From: Rosellinia necatrix
Lineage: Eukaryota; Ascomycota; Sordariomycetes; Xylariales; Xylariaceae
Assembly (NCBI GenBank): GCA_021209875.1
Contig: JAGYVD010000008.1
Location: 248,001-312,000, forward strand
Direction: 5' to 3'
DNA: 64,000 nt
Part shown: positions 19,490 to 31,390 of the stretch, piece by piece
How positions within the stretch are numbered: the first letter of the stretch is position 1
How the letters are laid out: every line of letters starts with the position of its first letter
Program-made: the position numbers and the translations under genes
The notes under the pieces: generated by a model
Databases searched by the model: none
What the model saw: the letters and a program-made list of their open reading frames with translations, nothing else
Told to the model about the DNA's origin: nothing

Positions 19490-20030
19490 CTTCGCATTGT
19501 CTGGTCTCCTCTCCTGCCGTCTCCAACCCACGAACAGACGTTGCTCGTATATGAAGCATTCTGTCATTACCCCCAGCTCTCCCTCCTCTCGCTCGCCGGG
19601 GATCGACGGGTTAAAGCAGTCCGAATTGGAGACATGTTAGTCTCCAGCAATTTCCGGGAGAATTATAATTGGATTTGTTGAGCTTTGGCCCTGCATCTCG
19701 GGGGTTCATCATGCGGGGAAGATTGGCTTTGGAGTGGACACCCCTTTTAAGCCACCTTACCCTGGAATTATACGCGGTAACAAGGTTATGACACAACCCA
19801 ACTGTAACGAGGCGGTCATTCGCCTCGTTTGTGTAACGCAATGAAATAAGGGAGATATTGTATATAAATGTTGAAGTGTTGGTATGGAAGCCTTGAGGAC
19901 TGGAGGTTCTGGCATCCGAAGCTGGAATCCTTTATACTACGTTTGCCCTACAGGGCGGAAACTTTCGTATAAGCTTCATTTAACGAAGTTTAAACGAGAT
20001 AAATGTTTGCGGCTAGTTTTATAGCGTTTA
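19490..20030. other. transition from gene-bearing to AT-rich DNA
   Basis: The upstream region of the pectin methylesterase gene. Composition is still mixed to about 19,990 and then falls within some 50 bases to nearly pure A/T. I see no gene. Confidence 0.6.
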
Positions 20031-21104
20031 TTATATAATTAAAAGCGTAAAAATTTTAATATAAATAATATAGCTAAATAAATATTATTTATATTAATAT
20101 TTTTATTTAAAATATTTTTTAAATAAAAAAAAAAATATTATTTAAAAAAGTTATTATTAATAAAAATAAATATTTATAACGTGTAAAAATTATAAAAAAA
20201 TATATAATAACAGTCAGCTTTTATATTAAGTAATAACTAATAATTATATTATTTAATATTATATGTATAAATATTATATTACTTTTAAAAAATATATTTA
20301 ATAATATTAATAGGATTAATTTCCGTCTTATTTTTTTAAAAATGGTTTTTTGCCATAAAAAAATGCTTAAAACTAATTAAAATTAATTATTAATTTTAAT
20401 CTTAATATTACTAATCTAAGACTACTGCTATCCTTTAATTTTAAAAAACAAATAATCTTAATTACTTTATAAAATAAACTTTTTTATATATTAATTCTAG
20501 GTTATAGCTACTATATTATTTATTCCTAGTATATATTTAGCTATAAAGCAAGCAGGAGCGCCTGTATTTTTTTTTTTAGCTGGACATATAACCGTATTAA
20601 TATCAGCGTCCCAGAATCTAAAAAAAAATAAAAAGTTCTACCTATTAGTACGGGCTACTTCCGCTATAGTTTATACAGCCACGTCTCAGAAATACAAGCT
20701 GGGACCAGTGTTTAGCCCCTAAAAATACCTAGAGAGTAAAAAAAAAAACTAATCCTGTTTATTAAAAAGCCCCTGAGGCGGACTTCTATATATACTAGCG
20801 CGTAAGCTATATGATTTATAGTTATTAAATACAAAGTAAGACTTAAAAAAAAAAAAAAGCGCGGTAATCTTCAGCTTATAAATATAAATTATAGCTGTAA
20901 AGGTTTTTATTAACTTAGCTATTCATGTAATTTTTTTATAAGTTATATTTTTTTATAATAATAAAACTGTTTATAAACAGATCTTCTGATTGATTTAATA
21001 ATATATGCTTTTCAGCTAGTCTTAGCTATAGTAGAGTTTATATAATATAAGTCTAGGTGTAATATTTTATATAAGGCAAGCCAGATCAAAGGAAGGTGGG
21101 CCGA

Positions 21105-21230
21105 CCTGCTTGATATTATTGATTGGGTTCTACTAGGGTCAGGGCTCCACCACCCAACTTCCTTTTTTACAACCTTAACTTTTAAGCATATTAAGCTTGA
21201 AATAGCTTTTAAATTGGTTTAATTAAAACA
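21105..21230 (+). repeat. partial copy of dispersed repeat A
   Basis: Shares GGGTCAGGGCTCCACCACCC and then AGCATATTAAGCTTGAAATAGC with a longer copy at 31015. The copy stops matching after about 120 bases. Its origin is unknown; it may be part of an old element. Confidence 0.6.
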
Positions 21231-21896
21231 AAAAAATAATAATAAATAAGAATATTTTAAAATTAAAAAAACGTTTAAAAGTTATAATAGTATTATATTT
21301 ACAGCAATATTTTTTTGTTTTAAAGCTGATAATGCAGCAAAAAATATATAAGCTAAAGCGTTATTTTTAGTAATTATATTAACTAAATTTTTTAATAATA
21401 TAAACAATATTACGATTTTTAGTTTATTACTAACATATATTTATGTTAAATTAAACCTGCAACTTTTTTTAAAAAAACAAGCTAGAGCTAATATAAAAAG
21501 CATTTTTTTGCTTTTTAAAAAAAATCGTTTAATGTAAGCTATGTTTTTGTTTATAGCGCTTTAAATATAAAAAAAAAAAGATTTTTAGCTAAGCTGCTTT
21601 AAATTTAAAATTAAATTAAGTTTAATTTAATTAAAAAGCTTAAACTTAAATTTTGAATCAGTTAAAATATATAAGTTATTTTTTATAGTTTAATTAATAG
21701 CAGGCTAGTTTTTTAAAATTAATTAAAAACAGATTATGATAATATTTTATAATAATTTTAAACCGATAAACTTAATTAAATTATAAATAAAGAATATATA
21801 TATTTGAAACGCAACTATAGTTTTATATATGAATTAAAAAAAAATTATAATACAAATAATATTTTTTTAACTAAAAACATATAAAAATAATGTTTT

Positions 21897-22153
21897 TAAT
21901 AAGTCTGGTCAGGGGTATGAAGCTGTAAATAGCTGTATTTTATAGTGTACTGGTCTGTATTATGGTGTTGTATATATGTTGGTGATGAAGATAGTGGAAT
22001 TCTAGGTGCAGTCCTAGAATTCCACCTACTAGTACAGGTAGGTGGGTGGGCCTAGCCCAAGTGGGCTAGCCCAGGTGGCCTGGGCCACTTTATCTAATCT
22101 TACAGTGGGGCAACTAGTGGTGCCAAGCCTGGCACCTCTTGCCTACTCTAATA
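21897..22153 (+). repeat. family B left LTR
   Basis: This is the better preserved B LTR in its first half, with the palindrome GAATTCTAGG...CCTAGAATTC near 22000-22025 and the GC-rich part AGCCCAGGTGGCCTGGGCCA. It is the same length as the copy at 25183. Confidence 0.8.
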
Positions 22154-22941
22154 AAATGCCGGGCACTTAAAAAATAATTGCTGTTTTTAGCAACTATTTA
22201 GCAGCAGCTAGCTAATTAATTTTTTAAAATTCTATTAGTTTAATTTAAGCCTTTTACTTAGGCTTAAGCTTTTTATTTAGTTTTAAGCTTTTAATTTAGT
22301 TTTAAGCTTTTTTAAATGTTAATTTATATAAAAACGTAATAAAAACAAGCCGTTATTTAGCTAGCATGCTATTTAACTATTTTTTTAATTAGAAATTCTG
22401 CCGGTCTAGCTGCAGCTATAGTTATAATTACAACTGCTTTTAATTTTTCTGCAGTTTTAGCTATACGTATTAAAACTAATAAAACTATCAGCTTTATTTA
22501 AATAATTAAAACTTTTAATATTTTAAAAATTATTTTATTTATATAATAATTATTAATACTTTTATTTATTTAAATTAAAGCTATAGCTAAAACTAAAGCT
22601 AGAGCTAAAACTATAAAAACGTTTAATTTTTTATTTAAAGCAATTATAAACTTGTTTAATTTTTTTTATATAGTTTTTTAAAGTTGTTTTAGCTTTTAGT
22701 TTTTTTATATAATTAAAAATAAACTTTTTTTATTAATTTTAAATAGTTGTGATAATCTTTAGCTAATTAAAATTCTTTTTTTTAAAGTTCTGTTAGCTTG
22801 CGTATATTATAACTTATGCTATATAAATTAAAATATTATATGGTTGTTTTTAGCTATATTATATAAAAATAAGTTGCTAGTTATAAATAAACGCGTAATA
22901 TATCTGGACTATATTTTAAAACAATTTTTTAAAGCTGTAAT

Positions 22942-23254
22942 TGTTGGAACTATGGCAATTGGTCACAGTTACTCACAGCTGTCGTACGTGCATATGTTTT
23001 GTACAAGCATATGGCGTACATGTTATATATATGCATATAGCGTGTATGCTTCGTACGTAAGACAAGCTGTGTTATCGCTGTTATTTTAGTAGGTCGTACG
23101 CTAATAGAATTTTTATATAAGACTTAAAATAATGTTACGTACGATAGTTACTTAAATAAAATAATCAAGCATAATAAATATCGTATAATAAGAAGTTGTA
23201 TTCTGTTTCACGCGTGAACAGTACATGCATTGCATATATAAAGCCCATTCAATA
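22942..23254 (+). mobile_element. solo LTR of family C (copy C1)
   Basis: A 313-bp LTR from TGTTGGAACTATGG to ...CATTCAATA, flanked by perfect 5-base duplications GTAAT (22937-22941 and 23255-23259). The second B copy carries the uninterrupted sequence (rc of about 54400-54425: AAAGCTGTAATAATTTTGTT), which is the empty site. An internal deletion by LTR recombination explains the solo state. Confidence 0.85.
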
Positions 23255-23670
23255 GTAATAATTTTATTTAAGCCGGCTTTATATAAAATATGCTGTTAAT
23301 TAGCTAATAATTCGCTGTTTTATTATTTTAAACCTTAGCGATATAATTAATAATTAATCTAGCTAAAAATTTAACTAAAAAAGTGTTATTTTTCGATTAA
23401 AGCTTATAGTTTGTTTATAAACAACTAAATATTTATATAAATAACGTTACTTCTAGCTGTTATTATTTTAATATTTACTAAATCGGAATAATTAATGTTA
23501 AAATAGTTTATATCTAAAGCTTTTAATTAAACTATATATTTAAAGCTCTAATTAGTTAAATCAGCCTGATTAACTAGATTAAACTAACAAGTTTAATTAA
23601 TTATATTAAATTAGCTAGTTTAATTAGCTGGATTAACTCAATTAGCTTAATAAGCTAGATTATTAAAATT

Positions 23671-23860
23671 GACACAGTCAGGAAGAGGGGGGGCTCCTTA
23701 TCTAGCTAGCGCAGCTAGCTAGATAAGGATTGTGTAGATTAGATAAGATACTAGCCTAAGGCTTCTGGTCCCGCAGGGACCAGAAGCCCTTCCTTCCTTA
23801 ATTCTACATCACACTTTTACAGACTTAACCACACTACCCCTAGTAAACCTTACTAAAAAT
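23671..23860. mobile_element. small GC-rich insertion with palindromes
   Basis: About 190 bp from GACACAGTCAGG to the TACTAAAAAT before AATTAAACATTT. The second B copy lacks it (aligned near 47410). It contains two strong palindromes, CTTATCTAGCTAGC...GCTAGCTAGATAAG and GGCTTCTGGTCCC...GGGACCAGAAGCC. No family assigned; limits are accurate to a few bases. Confidence 0.55.
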
Positions 23861-24451
23861 AATTAAACATTTAATGAGCTAAATCAGCTTAGCTAAAATT
23901 AACTAGCTGTATTAAATTACATAAATAGCTAGCATATGAGGTTTAATTAGCTAAATTATAAATAAAATATATAGCTGTATTAATAATTAAATATATAACC
24001 GGTTTATAATATATAGCTAGATTAACTAAAAAAACTATAATATTTGCAAAAAAAAAGCTAACATTAATATTTTTAATAGCTGGGGGCTTTATGAACAAAA
24101 TTTTTAAGCTAGTATTATTATTAGCTTTAATAAAGTTATCGGCTTTAAATTTGTTAGCTTAAGCTGTTCTAGTTTAATTACTTATTTAGTTTTTAAAGCT
24201 CCTGCTATTTTATATATAACTAATTAAGAAGTTTAAACAGTTACTTATAAAGCTTACTTTTAATTTTAAAAAGCTTAGTTTTATATTTAAAACATCTACT
24301 TTTAAATTAAAAAATTTATTTGTAGCTTGCAACTTAATATAAAATATTTTTAATTTAGTAATATTTGCAGCTAACTTGTTATATTTTTCATTTAAGCTGT
24401 TAACGCGTTTTTATAACGTATTTATATTTTTTTATATATTATTTATTTGCA

Positions 24452-24711
24452 AAGCCATCCCGACAGACGACTTCCTTAGGGAAGCCATCTTGTCGGACGC
24501 CTTCCTTAGGGAAGCCTTCCTTTGGGAAAGTTTTCAAGGCTTCTTATACATTAGTTAGACTAGGAGAGAGATGAGCATCATCAATTTACTATCTATCTCC
24601 TGGTCTAACTAATGTATAGCTATTCCCAGAAGCCTTCCGGAAGGAAGGCTTCACCAAGGAAGGCGTCCGACAAGATGGCTTCCCTAAGGAAGTCGTCTGT
24701 CGGGATGGCTT
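24452..24711. mobile_element. foldback / MITE-like palindromic element
   Basis: Two near-perfect inverted arms of about 120 bp start AAGCCATCCCGACAGACGAC and read inward to CATTAGTTAGAC; a loop of about 30 bases separates them. Each arm contains an internal repeat of CTTCCTTAGGGAAGCC type. The arms keep normal GC content inside AT-rich DNA. No open frame, so any mobility would depend on an enzyme encoded elsewhere. Confidence 0.8.
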
Positions 24712-25182
24712 CACATTATTAAAACAGCTTTTAGTTAATAATTAATAAAAGCTATAACTTAGTTTAGCTACCCGGCTAAACTAAGCTAGGCTAAACTGAG
24801 TTAAGCTAGGTTAGCTTGGTCGGCTAAATAAGCTAAGCTAAAATAAGCTAGGTTAACTAAAGCTAAAGTCGATAAAATTAAGAGCTTAATTAAATTAATT
24901 AAAATTAATAAATCGGGCTAAAAACGCTAAAAACAACAAAATCGATAAAATTAATAAAACTAGCTAGAATTAATAAATCTAGAGCTTAATTAGTTAGTTA
25001 GTTAATTAATTAATAGAATAACATAATTTACAGCTAATTTTATTAGTTTTTTCGTATTTAGCTCCGCAGTATAAACTGCTGCAAAATAAAAAAGCTGTTT
25101 TTAACGGCAAGATTTAAATAAATAGTTTGCAAAGGCTGCTTAAAAAAGTATTTTTAGTTTAATCGTTACAAAGGCATTAATT

Positions 25183-25439
25183 TAATAAGTCTGGTTAAAA
25201 ATATAAAGCTGTAAATAGCTATATTTTGCAGTGTACTAGTCTATATTATAATGTTATATATATATTAGTAATAAAAATAATAAAATTCTAAGTGGAGTTT
25301 TAAAATTGCATTTATTAGTACAGGTAGGTGGGTGGGCCTAGCCCAAGTGGGCGAGCCCAGGTGGCCTGGGCCACCTTATCTAATCTTACAGTGGGGCAAC
25401 TAGTGGTGCCAAGCCTGGCACCCCTTGCCTACTCTAACA
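25183..25439 (+). repeat. family B right LTR
   Basis: Direct repeat of 21897-22153. Its first half is heavily mutated (GTCTGGTTAAAAATATAAAG), while the GC-rich second half is nearly identical to the left LTR and retains the terminal TAACA. Confidence 0.8.
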
Positions 25440-28156
25440 ATTTTTATTTAAATATAAAGTTTTTTAATTTTTATAGCGATTGATATATAATAATTTAAAT
25501 TATAATTATATGTATTTTTAACTATAAATAATTTTGCTTATATAATATATAAGCTAAATTTCATATATGAACTAAAAATAGAAATTTTTTATAGCAGCTT
25601 ATATAAAATATTATTTAATAATTTTATATATACCTGTTTTATAATTAAAATAAAATTAAAAATATAAATACAGTTATTTATTAATTATAATTTTAACAGT
25701 AATAAATTATATTAATTTAATAATAAACAAAACTAAAAATAATTTATATTTACATATATTTTAATAAAAAAGAAACTTTAAAATAAATAAAATAATTCTA
25801 ACTATATTAAAACTGGGCTAATTTTATATTGCTATAAATATATATACTGCGGTTATAAAAACATATATAAAAAACCAGCTTATATTAAAAGAAAAGTTTA
25901 AAATAAATTAGCTGGTTTATAACTTAGTTATAGCTTAATAATTTAATTAAAACTTAACTTATATTTATTTTAAAAACAATTTTAAATATTATTAATTATT
26001 TAAAAATAATATTAGCTTTAAAACTATTATTTAAACCTGCAGCAAATATAAGATTTAAATTTAAAGTTTTTATTAAATAAACTTTTATTTATAGCTTTTA
26101 GTTTTGTTTTTAATTTAAACTTTAATTAAAAATATTATAAAACTATTTAAACTATTTAAAAAGTCTTAATTGATATTTTATATTATAAAATATATTTAAG
26201 CTATAAAAACTATTTTAATTTAAACAGCTTAAATAATAAATTAAAGCAGATTTAATATAAAATCAGATTATTAAATAAAACAGCTTAGCAGGCTTTATTT
26301 TTTTTTTAAGCTGAGTTTTAAAATGTTTTAAAAAATAACGCTGGATATACTACCTGTTTTTTGTTAAAAACAGCTTAATTAATAATAAGACCTAACCCAA
26401 AATAACAAAGTTTAAATATTTAATAATATAATAAATATTTAATTTAATCTGAGCTGCAGGCTTAAATATATATTTAGTTAAAAAAAAACTTAAAAAACAG
26501 GTTTTAATTAGTCCTAGTTATATTTTTATAATAAATACCATTTAAATTTAAACAAAATCAAGTTTTTTTTATAAAAATTGTTTTTTATTTAGCTTATATA
26601 TAGCTATTTTTATTGTTAATTTATTTATTAAAAGTTTATATTAAATTTTCACAGTTTTCTTTTTATTTATATTAATAATATATTATTTAAACAATTTTAT
26701 TTTTATTATATTTATGTTATACATTTTAAAAATATTTAATATTTATTAAAAATATGGTTATTTTTAAACATATGAAATTTAATTTTAAACTATAATAAAA
26801 CTATAAAAACGTTTATATGAAAGTTTTAGTATTAAAATTAATATGTTTTTAAGATAAGCATAATTTATTAAAAAAACCAAAAATAAAACAAATTATATTT
26901 AAAACAGTATTAAAACCGTAAATATTTTAAAAACCAAAAGAAGTTGTAAGCTATTTAAATTTTTATAATATATAAATATTATTATTTTAATTTAGCTTGC
27001 AGCCGCTTTAATTATTATTTAAATATATAATACAAAATTTTATTTGATAGTTTAACGTTTTAAAAACTTTAATAAAATATTTATATTAAATATAAGGGAT
27101 TATTTAATTTATTATTCATTTATAAACGTTTTAAAATTAAAGCTTAATAAAGTTTAGTTTAAAATAAAATTAAAGTTGTATAATTAATATATAGCGCTAT
27201 TTATTTTTAAAAACCAGGTTTATAGCTATTTACGTTTTTAAAACAAAATATAATAAAATATTAATATTTTTAAAATTATAGCAATTTAAATCATGTTTTA
27301 ATATTAGCATAAATATTAAACGTTTAATATTATAATTATTTATATAGATAATATAACCGTATAAGCCTGTTTAACTAATATATTTATAAAAACTTTTTAT
27401 TATTAAATTTGCTCTGCAAAATATTTGTTTTAAGAATATAAAATAATATTTATTTTTAAATTAAATAAATTATATTATAAAATAATAGCTTAGTTAATAC
27501 TTTATTTTAGGCTAAATTTATAATAATTAATAACTTATGCTTTAATTCGAGTTTTTATTAAAAATAACCTCATTTTACGTTTTTAAATAAAACTTAAAAT
27601 AATATTTTATTTTATTTTAAAAATAATTATACTTGTTTATTATATATAAGCTTAACAGATTTAATATAAATATTATATAATATAATAATAAACTCATATG
27701 AAAACTAATGCTTCTGCTAAAACAAGCTAGCTTAGCCTGTATTAATATAAACTTTTATTTTATATATATATGACTATATACTTAATTTTTTATAGCAGCT
27801 GATTTAAAGTTTAATTTAAAACAAATATATTTTTACGTTATATTTAATTTATATGAACTTATTTTTGCAAATATAAATTTTTAAACATTTAATTGAAAAA
27901 ACAGGATATTTCTTTTTTTTATAAATAAAACAACTTTATTAATGCTTTAATTTTAAAACAACTTTTAATTAAATTAATATTAAATAAAGGTAAAACAAAT
28001 AAAAACTTATATAATAAATTAATAATTAGCGCAGTGTTTATAATAGTTTAGCATAGCTTTTTATAATTAAACAAGATTATATATAAGAAATCTAATTTAT
28101 AAAAGCTTTATAAATAAGCTGTTTTAAGCTTATTAAAATTATTAATTTAATTTTTT

Positions 28157-28469
28157 TGTTAGAACTATGGCAATTAGTTATAGTTATTTACAGCTGTTAT
28201 ATATACATATGTTTTATATAAGCATATGGCGTATATGTTATATATATATATACAGCATGTATGTTTTATATATAAAACAAGCTGTATTATCACTATTATT
28301 TTAATAGGTCGTACGCTAGCAGAATTTTTGTATAAGACTTAAAATAATGTTACGCATAATAATTATTTAAATAGAATTATTAAACATAATAGATATTGTA
28401 TAACAAGAAGTTGTATTTTATTTCATGCGTGAACAGTACATGTATCGCATGTACAAAGCCTCTTTAATA
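28157..28469 (+). mobile_element. solo LTR of family C (copy C2)
   Basis: Exactly 313 bp like C1, from TGTTAGAACTATGG to ...CTTTAATA, flanked by TTTTT on both sides (28152-28156 and 28470-28474). More C-to-T and G-to-A changes than C1, so probably older. The flank is low-complexity, so the duplication is weaker evidence here. Confidence 0.75.
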
Positions 28470-29280
28470 TTTTTAATATATAAAAATTATTTTTAAATAT
28501 TATTATATAAAATAAAAACAAACAAAAAATCTTTTAAAATAAACGTAATAATAAACGCTATAAACAGCTTATTATATTTAATGGTTTATATAATAAAGTT
28601 TTCCATATAAAATATTGTTTTAATATATATATACAATTTATTGCTATTTTTTTATTTTATATATAACGTTTTTTTGAAAACTAAAGGATTTTAAATTTTA
28701 TAAAACAATTTATTACGTTTAAAAATTAATTATAATATATATTTAAATTATAATTTTAAATAAAGCGCTGTTTAATATATATTTAATATAAACATAAATA
28801 AAAACAATATAAAACTTTTAAGCTGCTAAATATTAAATATAATAAAATACTATTATAAAACGTTTTTAATTAAAATATTAAAAGCTAATAAATATTTTAT
28901 ATTTAAGATAAGTTTAAACTTTTTTTATATTATAAAAGCTAATAAAAAACTAAACTTTAGCTATATTTGCTATGCTAGCTTAAATAATTAATAAAAAACT
29001 AAACTTCATTTATATTTGCTGCGCTAGCTTAAACAACTAATAAAAAACTAAACCCTGGTTATATCTATTGTTTTGTTTTAAAAAATTATTTAATATTAAA
29101 TTGATATTAAAATTATTTTTATTAGCAGTAGTACATTTAAATAATTACACAGTAAATTCCTTTTAAATTTGTTTTAAACTATTAAATAAAAATATATATA
29201 TATATATTATAATATATTAAATTTATATTAAGTTTATAATAAAACATAAAATAATTAAACTAGTTAAAAACATTTTATGT

Positions 29281-29524
29281 AGTCACGGATGCCACACATG
29301 CCTACACACCCCTGACTAGGACCCACCTGGAAAAAGTCCTTCTGGTTGTAGGCCAAGGCCCACAACACCTACGTACATCACGTGACCTAGCATCCGTGCA
29401 CCCACAAACTAGTACATACCTAATTTCTACCTAGATAGCTTTTTCTGTGCTCTATCTTCTGATCAATATACATATGGGACCTTAACTAGGAGCTTTGCCT
29501 CTGCAAAGGACACCAGACGTGACA
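29281..29524. mobile_element. GC-rich island, candidate solo LTR
   Basis: From AGTCACGGATGCC to CCAGACGTGACA, with TATGT at both borders (29276-29280 and 29525-29529). The size is LTR-like and the composition is normal, unlike its surroundings. The ends do not show the usual TG...CA unless the left border is moved to 29278, so the family is uncertain. Confidence 0.5.
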
Positions 29525-30061
29525 TATGTTATATATTTTTTATTTCACGTTTAAATTATTATATATCATCTTTAAGTTTAATTTATAGCTAATTTGTTTA
29601 TTATTAACAGCTTTTAATATTAAAACATTTAAAAAAACACTTTTATTAAACAAATTTATATTTTTTTTGCAGCGATTTCTATTATTATTATTATTATCTG
29701 CATTATTATTAACGTTATTATTATTATTATTAAATATCTCTGCTATAACAGCTTTTTTAGCTTGTTTTTATTTTAAACTTTAATTTTATACTTTATAAAT
29801 AGCTTAATATAATAAAGCTTTATAATTAACATTATATTTATTATAAATTTATAACAGATTTTTATTTTTAAATTTTTAAACCGTTTTATAAACATTTAAA
29901 ATAATATAATTATAATAAACAGCTGCTTAAGCTTACATGAATAAACTTTATTATTATGTAATTTTTATATTATTTATATTAATTTAATAATAAATTAATA
30001 TTAAATTTACTATATATTAAGTTTCATAATTTATCTTAAAACATTTATTTAAACTGTTTTT

Positions 30062-30290
30062 TATTAAGTGAGAAGATTAGTATGAGGGTGGAAAGAAAGA
30101 TGCTTCTATTAATTCCTCTGCTAGGTGGGGAATTCTAGTAAGTCTAGAATTAACCCCTGCAGGGGTGGCCGTGGGCCACCTGTTGCCAGCCGTAGCCTGT
30201 GCAACCTATCTAATCTAATCTAATAATATACGAGCCGTTGGCTCGATTGATACGGGCCCCTTCGGGGACTCTATCATTAAGCTTTTATAT
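30062..30290. repeat. GC-rich island with hairpins
   Basis: Contains the palindrome GAATTCTAG..CTAGAATT, also found in the family B LTR, a CCCCTGCAGGGG stem, and near the right end the hairpins CGAGCCGTTGGCTCG and CCCCTTCGGGG. Probably a remnant of an LTR related to family B. No open frame and no tRNA fold recognised. Confidence 0.45.
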
Positions 30291-30553
30291 AATATATATA
30301 TTTAAAACTTTATATACCAATATTATTTATATAAAAAATATTTATATTTTAAATAAATTAATATCAAATTTAAAAAAAGCTCATTAACAAACTTATTTTT
30401 ATTACACGATTTTAATAACAGCAGGCCAAAAAGCTAGCAATAAGCTCGCACGTTTTTATTTAAAATTAAAATATTATTATTTATTAAAAATTAATGGTTA
30501 ATATATTATTAACGTTTTAAATTTAACGCAAATTTATATTATATTATTATATT

Positions 30554-30868
30554 TGTTGCATAGGCTTTATACATGCGATGCATATACTATTCACGCGTGA
30601 AACACAATATAACTTTTTATTATACAATGTTTATTATGTTTAATAATTTTATTTAAATAATTATTGTCTGTAGTATTATTTTCAGTTGTTTATACAGAAA
30701 TTCTGTTAATACATGATTTATTAAAATAACAGCGTTAATACAGATTGTTTTACATATAAAGTATATATGCTGTATATATATATGTAATATATATATTATA
30801 TGTTTATATAAAATATATATATATATAACAGCTATAAATAATTATAACTAATTATTATAGTTTTAATT
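30554..30868 (-). repeat. family C LTR (left)
   Basis: Starts TGTTGCATAGGCTTTAT and matches the reverse complement of C1 along its length, including TTCACGCGTGAA. The inner end is mutated (ATTATTATAGTTTTAATT for ATTGCCATAGTTCTAACA). Confidence 0.7.
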
Positions 30869-31014
30869 TTAGTTTTTATTGTTATTACTTATAGTTTTTA
30901 TTTATATATTATTTTCTGCTTATATATAATTGTTTATATATATATAATTGTTTGTTTATATATAATTGCTTTTTTATATAAAGTTTTTTATTTATATGCA
31001 GCTTTTAATTTTAA

Positions 31015-31390
31015 TTAGGTTCTACTAAGGTCAGGGCTCCACCACCCAACTTCCCCTTCTATAACTCCAACTCTTAGGCATATTAAGCTTGAAATAGCTT
31101 TAAATTTGTCCCACTTACTACCTAATAACAACAAGCTACTAAAAAAAAATTAAGTTTTTTTTAGTTAGTAAATAGCATATTTAACGTAGGGCATTTTTTT
31201 AGCTAGCTTTTTAAGCCTGACTACGTATTAAATTTAACGCTAAAAAATAAGCATATGTTTGCTACACTTTTAGCTGCGGCCTTGTACTAAAAGCAACCTG
31301 TATTAAGCTCACGCTCCCCCCCAGAATATATGCTATTTACTCTGCGCGGTATGCCCTGTTAATAATATAAAATGTACGCTTTATATAGCT
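31015..31390 (+). repeat. dispersed repeat A, longest copy
   Basis: Begins TTCTACTAAGGTCAGGGC and ends after CTGCGCGGTATGCCCTG; matched over its second part by 45340-45660 and over its first 120 bases by 21105. Contains CACGCTCCCCCCCAGAATA. It lies near the left LTR of the C element; a nested short element or a conserved part of C are both possible. Confidence 0.6.

Larger units (their letters stand above)
21897..25439 (+). mobile_element. LTR retrotransposon family B, copy 1 (decayed)
   Basis: Two 257-bp direct repeats (21897-22153 and 25183-25439) begin TAATAAGTCTGG and end CTCTAACA or CTCTAATA. Five-base flanks are GTTTT (21892-21896) and ATTTT (25440-25444), equal except for one G to A change of RIP type. 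The 3.0-kb interior carries a solo C LTR, a GC-rich insertion and a foldback element; without them only about 2.3 kb remains, so this was a small, perhaps non-autonomous element. No coding capacity survives. Confidence 0.75.

Noticed and set aside
22844..23089. 81-codon frame
   Set aside because: Covers the edge and body of solo LTR C1; no protein family.
30225..30285. tRNA-like hairpins
   Set aside because: The stems do not form a cloverleaf and there is no T-loop consensus.
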